Notes under the pieces: model-generated
Told to the model about the DNA's origin: nothing
The model's database searches: none
Seen by the model: only the letters and a program-made list of their open reading frames with translations
Assembly (NCBI GenBank): GCA_033297205.1
Contig: MU859066.1
Location: 248,001 to 312,000, forward strand
Direction: 5' to 3'
Length of the DNA: 64,000 nucleotides
Origin: Pseudoneurospora amorphoporcata
Lineage: Eukaryota; Ascomycota; Sordariomycetes; Sordariales; Sordariaceae
Translations under genes and position numbers: made by a program
Shown here: in pieces, positions 41,958 through 53,373 of the stretch
Position numbering within the stretch: position 1 is the stretch's first letter
Layout: every line of letters begins with the position of its first letter

Positions 41958-44909
41958 ATGTCGGGCACAACATTCTCCTACGCGCAAGCCGCGAAGGGTC
42001 AGGCTGCTACTCAGCCGAGCGCCAAGGACGATGTGTCATCAACCACTGCCGTACCGTCAGTAACCCCCAATGAGGTCGAGGTCACCGAGGTCTCCGAAGC
42101 CGGCAAGACCACCCAACCCCCTGCCGAACAATCGAAGCAGGATGCCGAGCCCTTGTCCGTTACCGCGCCATCAACCGAAGAGACCACCAAGACCACTCGT
42201 GAGAATGAAGCGGCACCAGCACAGCCTCAGCAGCAGTCGGAGGACAAAATTTCCAGGTCCGTGAGCCGCCACTCCCGGTCGAATGAAAGCACAGACGGCA
42301 GGAAAGGCCGGAAGGGCAAAAAGGCCCGGGCCAGCGAGAAAGAGTCTCAGAATGAGCAACAAGCCGAGGAGGAGAAAGAGAAGGTCAAGGAGGCGCCCAA
42401 GGTCGTTCTCTCTGAAGCTCCATTGCCTGCTGTCAACATTTGGGCGCAAAGACAGGAAGCACAGGCCGCCAAGTTGAAGACTTCTCCTGCTCCTACTTCC
42501 GATGATATTTCCGCTGAAGCCAAGAAGCAAGACAGCGAGAGTCAAAGCACACTCGTGAATGGCGTGAACGGAGACAAGCCTCACAAGAAGACCACCGATC
42601 TCCCAAGAGCTGCCGATCAACATCAGCGCAGGAACGGCCCCCGGGGCGCGCGTGTGGACAAGGATGACAAGAATGCGGTTGCTTTGCCTCCAGTGGCCGA
42701 TGCCGCCTCGTGGCCGGACCCGAAGTCTGCGGCCAGCACCAGCACCGAAGCTCCTAAGGAAAAGGTTCAGGAAAAGACTGCCGAAAAGGAGTCCCAGGAG
42801 GATTCGGGCTCTTCCAAGAAGAAGACGTGGGTTGCTGTTGACATTCAGCCTACCGTCGTTTTCAACACGCCGCTGCCACCGCGCGGTTCCAAGACTCGAG
42901 GCGGAGCTCGGGGTGGTCGTGAGCAAGGGTCTACAAGGCCGCATAACACCAACGGCACCAGTGCCTCAAATGCCACATCCCAGAACGAAAGGGCGCCGGC
43001 AACCGGCGGTCCTAACGGACACAAGCGTGCCGGATCCCGCCCCCGCGAGGGTAACATGCCCCCGCGCGCGAACGCCCAATCTCATACTTCCAAGCGTACC
43101 TCTGCCGATGCAGCCTCCTCCTCGAAGGATGCACGCAAGCTGTCGGTTTCCGCGAACAACGAGCAAGCTCGCGAGTCGGGAGCTGAGACATCCACTGTAA
43201 GTCGAAATCGTCCCCATTCTGCTGTGTATCGCACGTCGCGGCCCCGTCATGGTAGTCAGAACCTAACATCCCTTCAGAACGCCACCAAGAAGGGATCGTC
43301 TGTCAAGGAAGGTCAGAATGAGGCTGGGGCAACCTCCGAGGCAGGGCCATCGTCGTCTTCCCGTCCCCATGAGCGTCACCACAAAGGATCTGACTCCACC
43401 AAGGACGGAGCACATCACGGTGTGAACGGCCAGCAGTACTCTGGCCGCGAGGGTCGCCCTGAGCGTGGTCGTGCTGGATATCGCGGTCGCGGCGGCCACA
43501 ATGGTACCTCTGGCTCTCACCAGTCTGGCTATAACGGCAACGGTCAGTATAGCCATTCGTCTTACCAATCACGCCAGCACAACTCCCCGCCCCAGCATGT
43601 CGGCCAGTTCTCCGGCTCTTACGGTCAGTCGTCTAGAGGCAGAGGCAAGTGGACTGGCTCGAACCAGAATGCTGGCCGCAACGGATCCGCCCCCGCTTTT
43701 GCGCCGAGGATGGCTCAGCCCCACGAATACTCTGTTCCTCAGTACCCCATGCCATATGTGTACTATCCGGTCTACGATCCCATGATCCCAGTTATCAGAG
43801 CCCAGGTCGAGTACTATCTCTCGCTCGAGAACCTTTGCAAGGATACCTTCCTTCGCAGACACATGGATGGCTCCGGTTGGGTGTTCTTGGACGTGATCGC
43901 CAGCTTCAGGCGCATGCGCGAGCTCAGTAAGGACCGAGAGTCTGTTCGCTTCGCGTGCTCCCTCTCCGACAAGGTTGAGTTTGTCATTGGCGAGGACGGC
44001 CATGAAAGACTTCGCAGCAAGGACTCGTGGTCCAAGTTTGTTCTGCGGGAAGAAGACCGCCTCGAGCACCTCCGCCACAACGGACCGACGAACTATACTC
44101 CTTACCAAAGTCCATTTCATCAGATGGCCGCTTACGGTGCTTCCGTAGTTCCCCAGAGCTATCCTGTGGCAGCCCCGTACGCCGGCTACCCCGAGGACCA
44201 GATGTTCCAGGCCGGATATGTGAATCCCGCGCACTATGATCCTGCCACCAACGGCTCTGCCGTCAATGGTCATCAGCAGTTGTCGGCGGGTGTTCCTGAC
44301 TACGCGCCCCCCGTGGCCGCGCTCACACTCGAGAGCTTGACAAACCTCCCCGATAACGCTGTCGAGAAGATGGTCGTTGTCCTTGCATATGACGACAAGG
44401 AAGGTCAGAGCTCCTCCGAAGCCTCCGCTGTAGCCGGTTATGAGTCCAGTAATTCGGGTCACGAGCAAGGCAATGGTGCCAACGGTGCGGCCGTTGAGAA
44501 TGGTGCGAACACCGTGGTCTGGCTTGATCAATACAGCCCCGAGTCTGCCAATATCCGTATGGATCGCCAGCCTTACCCCGCCGTCCGCCAAGCTGCTCTT
44601 GCTCAGCGCCAAAAGGCTACCGCTGGCGAGAGTCCCAAGGAGATGCAGACCCTTTACGAGTTCTGGTCGAAGCTGCTCCTCAAGAGCTTCAATGACAAGG
44701 TGTACTCCGAGTTTCGTACTCTGGCGCTCGAGGATGCGTCAAAGGAGGCCCCGAACAAGCAAGGTCTGAAGTATCTTCTCGAATACTACAACAACATTCT
44801 GCTCAACAACGATATCCCGAAGCTTTGGCCTCAAGACCGCGCCGCCCCCGAGCTTCTCCAGCATCATTTCCAGGACGCACTGAGGGCTGATAGTGTTGGG
44901 TCTGCCTAG
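41958..44909 (+). CDS. LARP1-like protein: La motif plus DM15-like C-terminus
   Basis: Starts at the first in-frame ATG (41958, context CAAAATGTCG). Two exons, 41958-43196 and 43278-44909, after removing an 81-nt stop-free intron; the protein is 956 residues. The N-terminal half is disordered and highly charged, with Ala/Glu/Lys tracts, then Gly/Arg/Asn-rich RGG-like repeats (GRGKWTGSNQNAGRNG). The La motif begins near residue 584 (IRAQVEYYLSLENLCKDTFL) and ends near 675. The C-terminus holds TLYEFWSKLLLKSFNDKVY and KQGLKYLLEYYNNIL, which resemble one unit of the LARP1 DM15 (cap and TOP-binding) region. LARP1 proteins bind mRNA 5' ends and poly(A) and act downstream of TORC1; simpler fungal La-motif proteins such as Sro9 lack DM15. 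Family assignment is good; the DM15 reading is from memory of the family and less certain. Confidence 0.85.
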   Translation: MSGTTFSYAQAAKGQAATQPSAKDDVSSTTAVPSVTPNEVEVTEVSEAGKTTQPPAEQSKQDAEPLSVTAPSTEETTKTTRENEAAPAQPQQQSEDKISRSVSRHSRSNESTDGRKGRKGKKARASEKESQNEQQAEEEKEKVKEAPKVVLSEAPLPAVNIWAQRQEAQAAKLKTSPAPTSDDISAEAKKQDSESQSTLVNGVNGDKPHKKTTDLPRAADQHQRRNGPRGARVDKDDKNAVALPPVADAASWPDPKSAASTSTEAPKEKVQEKTAEKESQEDSGSSKKKTWVAVDIQPTVVFNTPLPPRGSKTRGGARGGREQGSTRPHNTNGTSASNATSQNERAPATGGPNGHKRAGSRPREGNMPPRANAQSHTSKRTSADAASSSKDARKLSVSANNEQARESGAETSTVSRNRPHSAVYRTSRPRHGSQNLTSLQNATKKGSSVKEGQNEAGATSEAGPSSSSRPHERHHKGSDSTKDGAHHGVNGQQYSGREGRPERGRAGYRGRGGHNGTSGSHQSGYNGNGQYSHSSYQSRQHNSPPQHVGQFSGSYGQSSRGRGKWTGSNQNAGRNGSAPAFAPRMAQPHEYSVPQYPMPYVYYPVYDPMIPVIRAQVEYYLSLENLCKDTFLRRHMDGSGWVFLDVIASFRRMRELSKDRESVRFACSLSDKVEFVIGEDGHERLRSKDSWSKFVLREEDRLEHLRHNGPTNYTPYQSPFHQMAAYGASVVPQSYPVAAPYAGYPEDQMFQAGYVNPAHYDPATNGSAVNGHQQLSAGVPDYAPPVAALTLESLTNLPDNAVEKMVVVLAYDDKEGQSSSEASAVAGYESSNSGHEQGNGANGAAVENGANTVVWLDQYSPESANIRMDRQPYPAVRQAALAQRQKATAGESPKEMQTLYEFWSKLLLKSFNDKVYSEFRTLALEDASKEAPNKQGLKYLLEYYNNILLNNDIPKLWPQDRAAPELLQHHFQDALRADSVGSA
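43197..43277 (+). other. Stop-free 81-nt intron in the LARP1-like gene
   Basis: GTAAGT donor, CCTAACA branch site 15 bases before a CTTCAG acceptor. Length is a multiple of three and the phase-0 frame has no stop, so the surrounding ORF is unbroken. Splicing joins ETST to NATKKGSS. Confidence 0.8.
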
Positions 44910-46800
44910 ATTTGCCCCTGTTGGGTACAAGGCCGATGCGTCATCTGATCCCGTGTCGCGTACGGGGCTGGGGGGAAATCTAGATCGTGGCTTCTCCCTG
45001 TGCTAAGAGAGAACGGCTCTCCAGTCTTGGTCTGCCTTTGACCGCCGACAAAATTACTCATACAGTGCCTACCATCTTCCTCTCACGAAGAAGATACTAT
45101 GCCTTTCCCGTATCGTCCATCTTCCATTGGCTCATCTTGCAACCGAATGATACACTCGTCGCTACATGCGTGTTTCGACATTAGGGAATGGCGTTTTTGT
45201 TTGGTTTTTGTTCTTTTTCCATAACAACAGCGGAAGGGAGGGTTGAAACATTTTATACGATAGAAGAAAAAGACGACGAACATAAGCAGCGAGTTTCTGT
45301 CGACCGATTTGGGGTGCCATCTCGGAAGTCGCCTGATTGGCGATGAAGCGTCGACAAAGGAACATGCTGCCACTGGTTCTTTCAGTCTCGCTGTCTACGC
45401 GATGCCAATATGGCCTCTGCAGGAGGTTGGGTAGTCTGCTACCCCCCCTTCTTCTCTTTTCGGTCGCGAAGAACCCTTCACTTTTGTGTGGTTGGGGCTC
45501 GACTGGTGTTTCCTCGGGAGGATTCACTCGGTGGCTCTGCATAACCACTCTGGGAGTATTCTTACTCCATCCTCGGGTCTCAAAAGACCTCAACGATACT
45601 TGCACGCGGGTACTCGAACAAAATGGGAAAAGCGGCGGGTTCTTTATTTTCTAAAATTTTATTCTCTTATCAACATAAAAAGGTTTTGTTTTGCGCCAGA
45701 TATTTCTGTACTGTGATCGGCCGACGTTGTTACTCTGCAAAATGATTGCTGACATGCTTGAGCGAAGCAGACAAGCGTTTTCTTTTCGTATCAAAACAAT
45801 GGTGCGGGGGATGATCGTGGCATGGGTTCATAGGTGGTACGACGAGAAAAGTAAATAGGGATATTGACATGCTTCATTTTGCATTTTTGAGGGAACTAAC
45901 GGCGATGGGTTATCTTCGTTTTGGACTCTGCGTACATTACTTCTTTCTTGATTGGGCGGTTTGCTGGACCTTGTGTATGATTAGAGTTTAAAAGCGTACT
46001 TTAGGTATCTCCCTAAAGCAATATGAGCATGTATTTGTAAATTTATCCTTTGATCGATGCGGTGTTCGTGTCTACCTCATATCAAATAACAACTACAGAG
46101 TACATATGGAGCATATACTATTTTTTGCCTTATCTTCAGGAGCATTACAGTAATTACCCGGTGCTTGTAATTACCGATCCATCACTTCCAGCGATTGGTA
46201 TTGGTTTGAATCTTAGCACTGGTTTTCTGATGTGCAGCGGAAAAAACTCGTACATTACTGTAACAACTAGTTTACGCATCACGACCGAGAGTTAGGAGAA
46301 TGCATGGAAAATGTGGGGTTCAAGAGCCGCGGTTCACCTGCATGTGCCCTTCTACAAAATCCCACGGCGCCCATCTTGCTCCTGTTTGTGATTTACAGCT
46401 TTTTTTCGGTTTGATTCCAGACCACGGTCGTCGTTCCTCAACTCGGCATCTTCCAGCCCACGGGCAATCCACATCATAGGGCAAGGCATCCCCCCGATGG
46501 CCAATTCTTCAGGGGCCAGGGACCTTCAAACGTGATCACATGTCACGAAATCACATACGCTAGCCATGCATTGTCTCTCCTCGACCGAACTATACTCCCA
46601 CGACTGCCTACACTACGCGGCTCCTTATACCTAGTGTGCTTTTATCGCCAACACATCCACCGTATTGTTGAGAGCGTACTGGAGCTATCAATCGAAGTTC
46701 GCGTGAAGGCGCCATTTACAGTATTTGCGAAAAGCACGAAGTTTTGTTTCTGGCAGAAAGCCCGGATCATCGATATCGAAAATCCACTCCGGCAGCTACC
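44910..46800. other. Intergenic LARP1-like to small bHLH gene
   Basis: The first few hundred bases are the 3' flank of the LARP1-like gene. From about 45640 to 46320 the sequence is noticeably AT-rich, with short ORFs only. No gene supported. The upstream frame of the small bHLH is open back to about 46661, but has no ATG before 46801. Confidence 0.55.
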
Positions 46801-47458
46801 ATGGTTACAGTTGATGATAGACCCCGATTGACGGAGGAGGAAAAGAAGCAGAATCATATCCAATCCGGTACGTTTTGCATTCGAAAGACAAACAAACACT
46901 ACTTGGAATCCTGAACATCCAAACTTCATGCCCCCTACTACCGCATGCCATATCGTATCATATCCCTACCAACACCCTCGAAAGTCGAGTCTCTTGGCGC
47001 ATGGTTTCACATTAAGGGGAGGCCAACAGCAGATTGACAGACCAGTCACAACTCAACAGAGCACAAACGACGAACGCAAATCCGCAATGGCCTCGAAGCC
47101 GTCAGCAAGATAGTACCCGGCTGCGAAAACCTGCAACGGTCCGAGGGTGTGCTGCTACACAAGCTGGTTGAGTTCATGGCAGTCCACATGGAGGAAAGAC
47201 AGAAGATGATCGAGGAACTGGAGAGTTTGGGGGAGGAGGTGGATCCTCAGATGAAAGCGTGAGTTGCTTATCACTCCTTTATGGGAGACCAGTTGGCAGA
47301 TCTTCAGACTGGCTAACATTTCTCTTCTGTTTTGTGATAACACTAGGTGCCTGAGAAACCTGGATGACTATCACAAGAACAGGAGTAAACCGGAGGAAGG
47401 AGGAATGTCTGCTTCACGGTCGCCGACGAAGGAACCGGGAGAGCAAGAGGGGGGGTAA
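46801..47458 (+). CDS. Small three-exon bHLH transcription factor
   Basis: No single ORF covers this gene; it appears when three exons are joined: 46801-46867, 47060-47258 and 47347-47458 (125 residues). Intron 1 (192 nt) starts GTACGT and ends ACAG; intron 2 (88 nt) starts GTGAGT, has a GGCTAACA branch site and ends CTAG. The ATG at 46801 has a strong context (CTACCATGG). The N-terminus is PRLTEEEKKQNHI, leading into the basic region NHIQSEHKRRTQIR, with the H-E-R-R residues of CACGTG-type E-box binders. Helix 1 is NGLEAVSKIVPG, a short loop contains ENLQRSEGVLL, and helix 2 with a leucine-rich extension is HKLVEFMAVHMEERQKMIEEL. The tail is Lys/Glu/Ser-rich. It belongs to the short fungal bHLH group with the RLTEEEKKxNHI opening, to which Ino4-like factors are similar. 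Target genes are unknown. Confidence 0.82.
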
Positions 47459-49711
47459 GGGGAAGGGGAAGATTCGCATGCTGGGTGTTGAGTTGGGAAG
47501 GAAGTGGAATACTATACCTAAGGGCTTCAGGAATATCCTTGGAAACTTGGCTGGTCGATCTGACGATGAACGACATCAGGAGGAAGTGGTTAGGTTATTG
47601 ATTGCGATGCGGCCAACCCCAGCATGGATTTGGGGTGAAAAGCATTCGGTATATACCCATGGAATTTTTATGTTAAAGAGGTTCAGCGATTGCGCCAGAT
47701 ACCCCGAGATGATGATTGACTTTTTGACAATGTGCTCCCATTTGAGATGACTTTACTAATGAGCCATCCTTCCATGCACGGAGGCTAGATCGTATCTTCG
47801 TCACCAGCTTCGTTCCTTCTTGACGGGTAGCCTATTAAGTCTCACGGAGCAGCACCCAAGATGTGCCCTGCTTGCCGCGCGTTGTTTCTTTTTTGACAGG
47901 ACTGGAGGCATCTTGATACGCCCAGCATCAGATTTGTGTGCAGAAGGGTAAGGTACTGTTATTAGTGATTAGTACCTGCCAATACGAAACAGCATAGAGC
48001 TCACTAACGCGCACTGGCATACAAGCGTCAGTGGGGCATTACATCATCTCGGCTCGCTGGGTTGACAATTGGCCCTGACAAAGCGCGAACCACAACACTG
48101 CCAAAGGGAACCTTTTGCTAACCATCCAGGAGCGTGACACCTTTTGAGCCCGAAGATTTCTTAGGGAAATGCATTAAATTCGGTCTCCTCAATTGCCATA
48201 CGTAGCTATATTCGGCCTTTTTATTCACGCACAGCCAATTACTGCCCCCTCTTTTCAACATATATCCCTTTATGTCTCTTTAGTCACGGGCTGTCACAGG
48301 GGATACACTGTGCCACCCCACCAACCACTCGGGCCATCGAGGTACATACTTGATAGGTACCTGGCACTGCGTCATTGCCTTCAAAGTTGTCCCTCCTCGT
48401 TGCCTCGCCCCGCTTCATTCCGAGAGGCAGCTCGCTGACTTTGCTTGGTCTTGGCAGTTCGAAACAGAGCGAGAGAGTCAGTCCAACCATCAACTGTTAA
48501 AATTCCAGCTGTCAGCGGGTCTTCCACACATGGCGCGCAAGATTATCCCACAAGGACAGTAGTTCGGAGTCGGGTTTGAATGCAACACTCCGGTCAGCCC
48601 AGAGACTTTTACGATGGCGGGCTAGCTTGGAGTTCGGAATGTTGCTGGCAATCGTCGTCATGTTTGGGGATATGAACGGACCACCCGAAGTGAATGGCGG
48701 TGACTTCAACATTCACGTCGAAAGAGGAATGAAGAGTCTCATCGGTCCTGAGATGTCTCAACATGTCAGGTCGGCGTGGACGGTTTTCCTCCCTTGGTCT
48801 TCTGTGGGGCCTGCCATCTGCTCAGCCGCCCATCCCCAGTCTTTCTCTCGTGCTTTTCTCACCAACCACAAGGCGAGGACCGCCCACTCTGGACCCTGAT
48901 GACGAGAGCGCCCCGGTCCCAACCGACAAGGTCAAGGTGGTGCTGGGTGCAGACGGGCATCACTGGCAGGACATGGCCCGATGCGACAGAGTGCCGTCAA
49001 GGATGAAAGCCGCGCCCTAGGAATTCAGTCCGCCCACCTCGTTGCCCAGTCGCACAGCATGGCGCCCACATCCAGCGAGTCAACCACACAGTCTGCAGAC
49101 TGCGCCCGAAGAGGGCTCGACTGTCGCGGTTGAGGAGGGGAGGCCGACATGTTCATCCCATGTCCGCAGTGTGCCCCGAGTTGGTTTGTGCTTTCATCTC
49201 ATTTCAGTTGAAGAGTCCCCTTTGGACTTCTCACTTCTCAAAGACATCATCAGGCTGGTTGCCGTATGTACGGCAAAGTCAAACAACGCCTGAAATCGTG
49301 TAATACGAGGAAGAATTAGGTACAGAGCCTCGAGGTCAAATCCACACCATCAGCAGGTCAGATTTCCAAGGAAGCTGGAGCGGGGCCAGCCCATCGTTGA
49401 CTGCTACGTAAAGGTACTCGGTACACCCACTTGTACCATACCACTTTGTCCGGGGCCCTACCAAGAATGACCTGACCAGCGCTCCATACCTGACGAGTAA
49501 GCGGATCTACATCATTCCCATATATTGCTTGGTCCTACTACTCTCGCCCAGCTCGTAGGTTTCCCGCCACTTTTTGTTCTCTTACTTCCTCTTCCCAACG
49601 CTTTCCCCGCTCTTCACCACTTCAAGAAAACCCCGACATATCTGTGAATACTCATCAGGAACAAACAAACGACAACTGTCTCACTGATCAAAAAACACCG
49701 AATACTTCGAC
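47459..49711. other. Intergenic small bHLH to DUF3824 gene
   Basis: No gene supported. Just after the bHLH stop, an overlapping frame (47364-47750) stays open for 128 codons, but its start lies inside the bHLH exon in another frame and it has no domain. The last 250 bases before 49712 are C/A-rich, like a fungal leader. Confidence 0.55.
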
Positions 49712-51778
49712 ATGGCATCATACGACCCGTATGATCACCCGCCCCGGGAGCGCTCCCGTTCCACAAGACGCTACTACCGCGAGGAGCGCCGCGGCGATGA
49801 CAGAGACCCTCGGTACACCGGCGGCGCTGCCGACCAATACCTCAACGTCAACCACGATTTGATTCCTCGCCCCCGTGAGGATTCCGTCGAGGAGATCCGT
49901 CGTGACTTCCCTCCGCCCGGATACTCTACTCGGGATATGCGCCGCGCCCGCTCTGCCGAGCCTGGCTACTATGACGACCACGATGATCACCGGGCCCGCT
50001 CTGGCCGGGATTACGACTACGACTACGACCAACGAGAGGAGAAGAAGAAGTCCCGGTTGGGCAACAAGGAGCAGCTTATCGCTGCGCTGGCCGGCGCCGC
50101 CATCGCCATTGGTGGAAAGGAGCTCTACGACCGCAAGGAAGCCAAGGACCATGGTTCCGATGTCCATCGCAACGTTCTTGCCTCGGCCGCTATCGGTGCT
50201 GCTGGAGCTTTTGTGGGGTATCAAGGCGCGGATTTCTACACCAGGCATAAGGAAAAGAAGGCCCCGTTGGTCCTGAGAGGACGTGATGGCAGACTAGAGT
50301 ATCGCGACGATGACGAAGTCAGTGCCAAGGACAACAAGGGCCACAAGAACTTCCTCGAGAGTGCCCTTGCGGCTGCTGGTATTGGCAGCACCTTGAAGGC
50401 CTTGGCGGGAGGCAGCAGCAGCAGCAGAGATGATAGATCTGATACTAGAAGTGTCAGGAGTCGTCGCAGCAGCCGTTCGAGATCCCGCTCCCGCGGGGGC
50501 GATCCCGCCAAGAAGATCCAGAAGGCTGCCATGGCCTCCCTCATTGCTGGTGCCACCGAAGCCTTCCGTGTCTCTAAGGAGCCAGGTGGATGGAAGGGAG
50601 AGAAGGCCAAGCGCATTCTTACAGCAGCAGCGGGTGCTGCTACTGTCGATGCTGCCATGAAGGGCGACAAGGCGGGAAGCAAGCTTGGTCTGGCCGAAGC
50701 TGTCATCGGTGGCCTGCTTGGCAACCGTGTGCTGAACGGCTCAAAGAAGAACATTGAGGAGGATGAGAAGACCGGTCGCTCTCGATCGCGATCTCGTGCC
50801 CGCTCAGGCTCCAAGGGTCACGGCGGGCTCGCCGCTATCGCGACTGCCGGCCTCGGTACATACGCTGTCAATAAGCTCAGCAGCCGATCTAGATCCCGAC
50901 GCCGGAGCACGGACTCGTATGACAGCCGCGATGGCTTACGCGATAGACGCCATCGCAGTCGCAGCCGCAGCGTCGTCGACTCAGCGCGCAAGGGCCTTGC
51001 CAAGCTAGGCCTCGGAAACGGACCAGACGACGATGAGCGCGACCGCCACGACCGCAGACACTATGACGACTACGCAGACTCTTCTCGAAGCGGACACCGA
51101 CACCGAGACTACTCAGACGATGAGCGCTCCAGAAGCGGCCGCAGCCGCAGTCGCTCAAGGGGGGGAGGAACGGTGGCGAGGAGACGCGATGGATCAGTCT
51201 CCTCATCCGACCTGGGAGATTCGGATGAGGATAGAAAGAGGACCAAGAAAATGAGAGGTAAGCAAATTATTACTACAGGGCTGGCAGCTGTGGCGACCAT
51301 CCACGCTGCCCACAACATCTACCAAAGCGTGGAGAAGCACAGCGTACGTAAGAAGGCGGTGAGTGAAGGGAAGTTGAGTCCGAAAGATGCCAAGAAGCTC
51401 AAGCAAAGAGCGGTGCTGCAAGATGCCGCATCGGTCGGCATCGCGGCCCTGGGCATCAAGGGCGCCATCTCGGAGATGAAGGAGGCTCGCGAGGTGATGC
51501 ACGAGACGCGCGAGTGGAAGAGGAAGAAAGAGGAGAGGCATCGCAGACGGCTCGAAAGACTGCGGGCAATGGCAAACCAGGCAAATGACCTTGACGGAGA
51601 TGGCCGTGGCGACATTGTCGACTTCGGCAGACGCAGGGCTGACAACTGGTCTTCTTCAGCGCCGCCCAAGGCGACTCGGGTGGAGGATGGTCCCCATTAC
51701 ACTGATGGGAATCCATACGGCGCCAGCATGCCTCGCACTCCCTCTCCTCCGTCGGGGAACAGTCCTGGACGGAGGTGA
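49712..51778 (+). CDS. DUF3824 domain protein
   Basis: A continuous ORF of 688 codons from an ATG in good context. The protein has three types of region. Arg/Ser/Asp/Tyr-rich SR-like stretches lie at residues 1-110, 230-265, 350-500. Small-residue (Ala/Gly) helical segments resembling glycine zippers lie near 118 (LIAALAGAAIAIGGKELYD), 213 (ESALAAAGIGSTLKALAGG), 269-330 and 520 (TTGLAAVATIHAAHNIYQ). A basic coiled coil is at about 590-625 (REWKRKKEERHRRRLERLR). This layout is that of fungal DUF3824 proteins, sometimes mislabelled PRP38-like because of the SR repeats. Role unknown; the Ala/Gly segments suggest membrane association or self-assembly. It is not an SR splicing factor: no RRM is present. 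Confidence 0.85.
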   Translation: MASYDPYDHPPRERSRSTRRYYREERRGDDRDPRYTGGAADQYLNVNHDLIPRPREDSVEEIRRDFPPPGYSTRDMRRARSAEPGYYDDHDDHRARSGRDYDYDYDQREEKKKSRLGNKEQLIAALAGAAIAIGGKELYDRKEAKDHGSDVHRNVLASAAIGAAGAFVGYQGADFYTRHKEKKAPLVLRGRDGRLEYRDDDEVSAKDNKGHKNFLESALAAAGIGSTLKALAGGSSSSRDDRSDTRSVRSRRSSRSRSRSRGGDPAKKIQKAAMASLIAGATEAFRVSKEPGGWKGEKAKRILTAAAGAATVDAAMKGDKAGSKLGLAEAVIGGLLGNRVLNGSKKNIEEDEKTGRSRSRSRARSGSKGHGGLAAIATAGLGTYAVNKLSSRSRSRRRSTDSYDSRDGLRDRRHRSRSRSVVDSARKGLAKLGLGNGPDDDERDRHDRRHYDDYADSSRSGHRHRDYSDDERSRSGRSRSRSRGGGTVARRRDGSVSSSDLGDSDEDRKRTKKMRGKQIITTGLAAVATIHAAHNIYQSVEKHSVRKKAVSEGKLSPKDAKKLKQRAVLQDAASVGIAALGIKGAISEMKEAREVMHETREWKRKKEERHRRRLERLRAMANQANDLDGDGRGDIVDFGRRRADNWSSSAPPKATRVEDGPHYTDGNPYGASMPRTPSPPSGNSPGRR

Positions 51779-53373
51779 GGTAGCGAAACTTGTCATGGCC
51801 CGCTTTGTCGTCTGTTACTTGCGCTCCCTACACTTGACGCGATATCCAACTCCGCTTTCTTCTGCTATCTCACTACCAGGTACCTCAAGTACCAACATGA
51901 GATCTGGCCACCATTGAGCGTTGCAAAAACGGAGCGGAAGGCGCGGGAAGCTTCCGAACTGATGCCTTACTCACGGTGCTGCTGCTGTGCTACTTCAAAT
52001 ACGCTTTGGTTACGATGACATGACATCTCCCTTTTTATGACATACACGAAAGTTACCAATTCAATGTTTTAACCAGTTGACTAATTCCCGCTTTTGCGAA
52101 AAATAGATCACCACCGCTAAGAAAATCCCCGAGATGCTTGCTGTCTGGTCCGCAGTCCCTACTGCATAGCTGAACCGCAAAAGACGGAAGGGTCCAAATT
52201 CAGGGAAATGTGGCGATCCTTGGCAGGGATTGTAAGCAGGTTTTTGCGTTGTGCGACTGAACGGGCGCGGATGTCGGAATGTCGCCGGACAGAAGCTGTG
52301 AGAATGACGCGCACTCAAGCACTGCAACAACGAAACGATCGATCGGCAAACAGTTCTTGGTCAATGCCGAAACGGCCGACTGGCCGGTACCAGCTGGGTT
52401 TTGCAGTCTTTTTATGGCACAGAAAGCGGAAATACGCCGCACGATGTGTTGGTTGGTTCCAAGTCACACACACGGATTTTCGGATCTCACGATGCTTGGC
52501 ATGTGGTTGGCTGGCGGGCTCGCTGGGTACCAAACACACACCTGTGGTTACGTCGGCACCTACACTCGTACGGTTCGGGCTTCGGCATTTATTTCTAGTC
52601 GCTTATTCCCATCCTCCACTCTCTATTTGTCTTATTCAATACGCTCTTCCTCACACTTTGTCAGCGGAAGAGCAATGGAGGGGGGTGGCTGCTGGATGTT
52701 TTCCATTTCTTTTCTGACTTCTCTCCTATTTGTTTGTATTTCCTTGCTTACGATGATGATGACATGAGGGTGGGTTTTATGGTGCATGACGACGAAAGGT
52801 ATTCACGAGAAGGATAATGATCTAAAACAACGAAATGAATGAAAGTATACCTGTGATGAGATATGGCCATAAGATATATATATATAAATATATGTATATA
52901 TATATATATGTATTTAAATATAGAGAGAGAGAGAGAGAGACAGTTTTGTTCTTGGATATATAAGAGAAACTTCAATCCTGGCCTCTTCTAACCTACCGGC
53001 ACAGCCCGTCCATGTCTAATGATGGCAATGCAAACAATATCAACGCTAAGGATACCGCAGAACTCGACGACTGAGGAGGAACGAGTGCTTTCGAAGTAAG
53101 CCAACGTATACGAAGTCGCAATCAATTGTGCACAACAGATCGCCTGCCAAGCGGTTGGTGAAAGGCGCTCAAGGTTTCGTCATGGCATAAGGCGCCTAGT
53201 AGGGTCTGGTTGTCCTACGCGGTGGGAGTTTAACAAAAGTGGAGCATAAGAGGTAAGCATACCTGTAGAGATAAGTACTCGTGGCATATGGACTTTTGTA
53301 TTCTGAAAATAAAACTCGGACGTTTTGTCCACCGATGCAAATAGTATTGTTATCTCCTACACTAAGCACCCGC
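51779..53373. other. Intergenic DUF3824 to clf1, convergent
   Basis: Both flanking genes end here. ORFs at 52208-52767 overlap in several frames with no domain. It contains the TA and GA microsatellite at 52873-52940. Confidence 0.6.
52873..52940. repeat. TA-rich and (AG)n microsatellite
   Basis: An alternating T/A tract with a few interruptions passes directly into nine or more AG units ending at 52940. Confidence 0.9.

Noticed and set aside
43569..44612. 347-codon minus-strand ORF opposite the LARP1-like gene
   Set aside because: Antisense shadow of the conserved La-motif region; no domain in its own frame.
51257..51277. GTAAGC..ACTACAG in the DUF3824 gene as an in-frame intron
   Set aside because: Only 21 nt long, below any plausible intron size, and the encoded residues fit the family.
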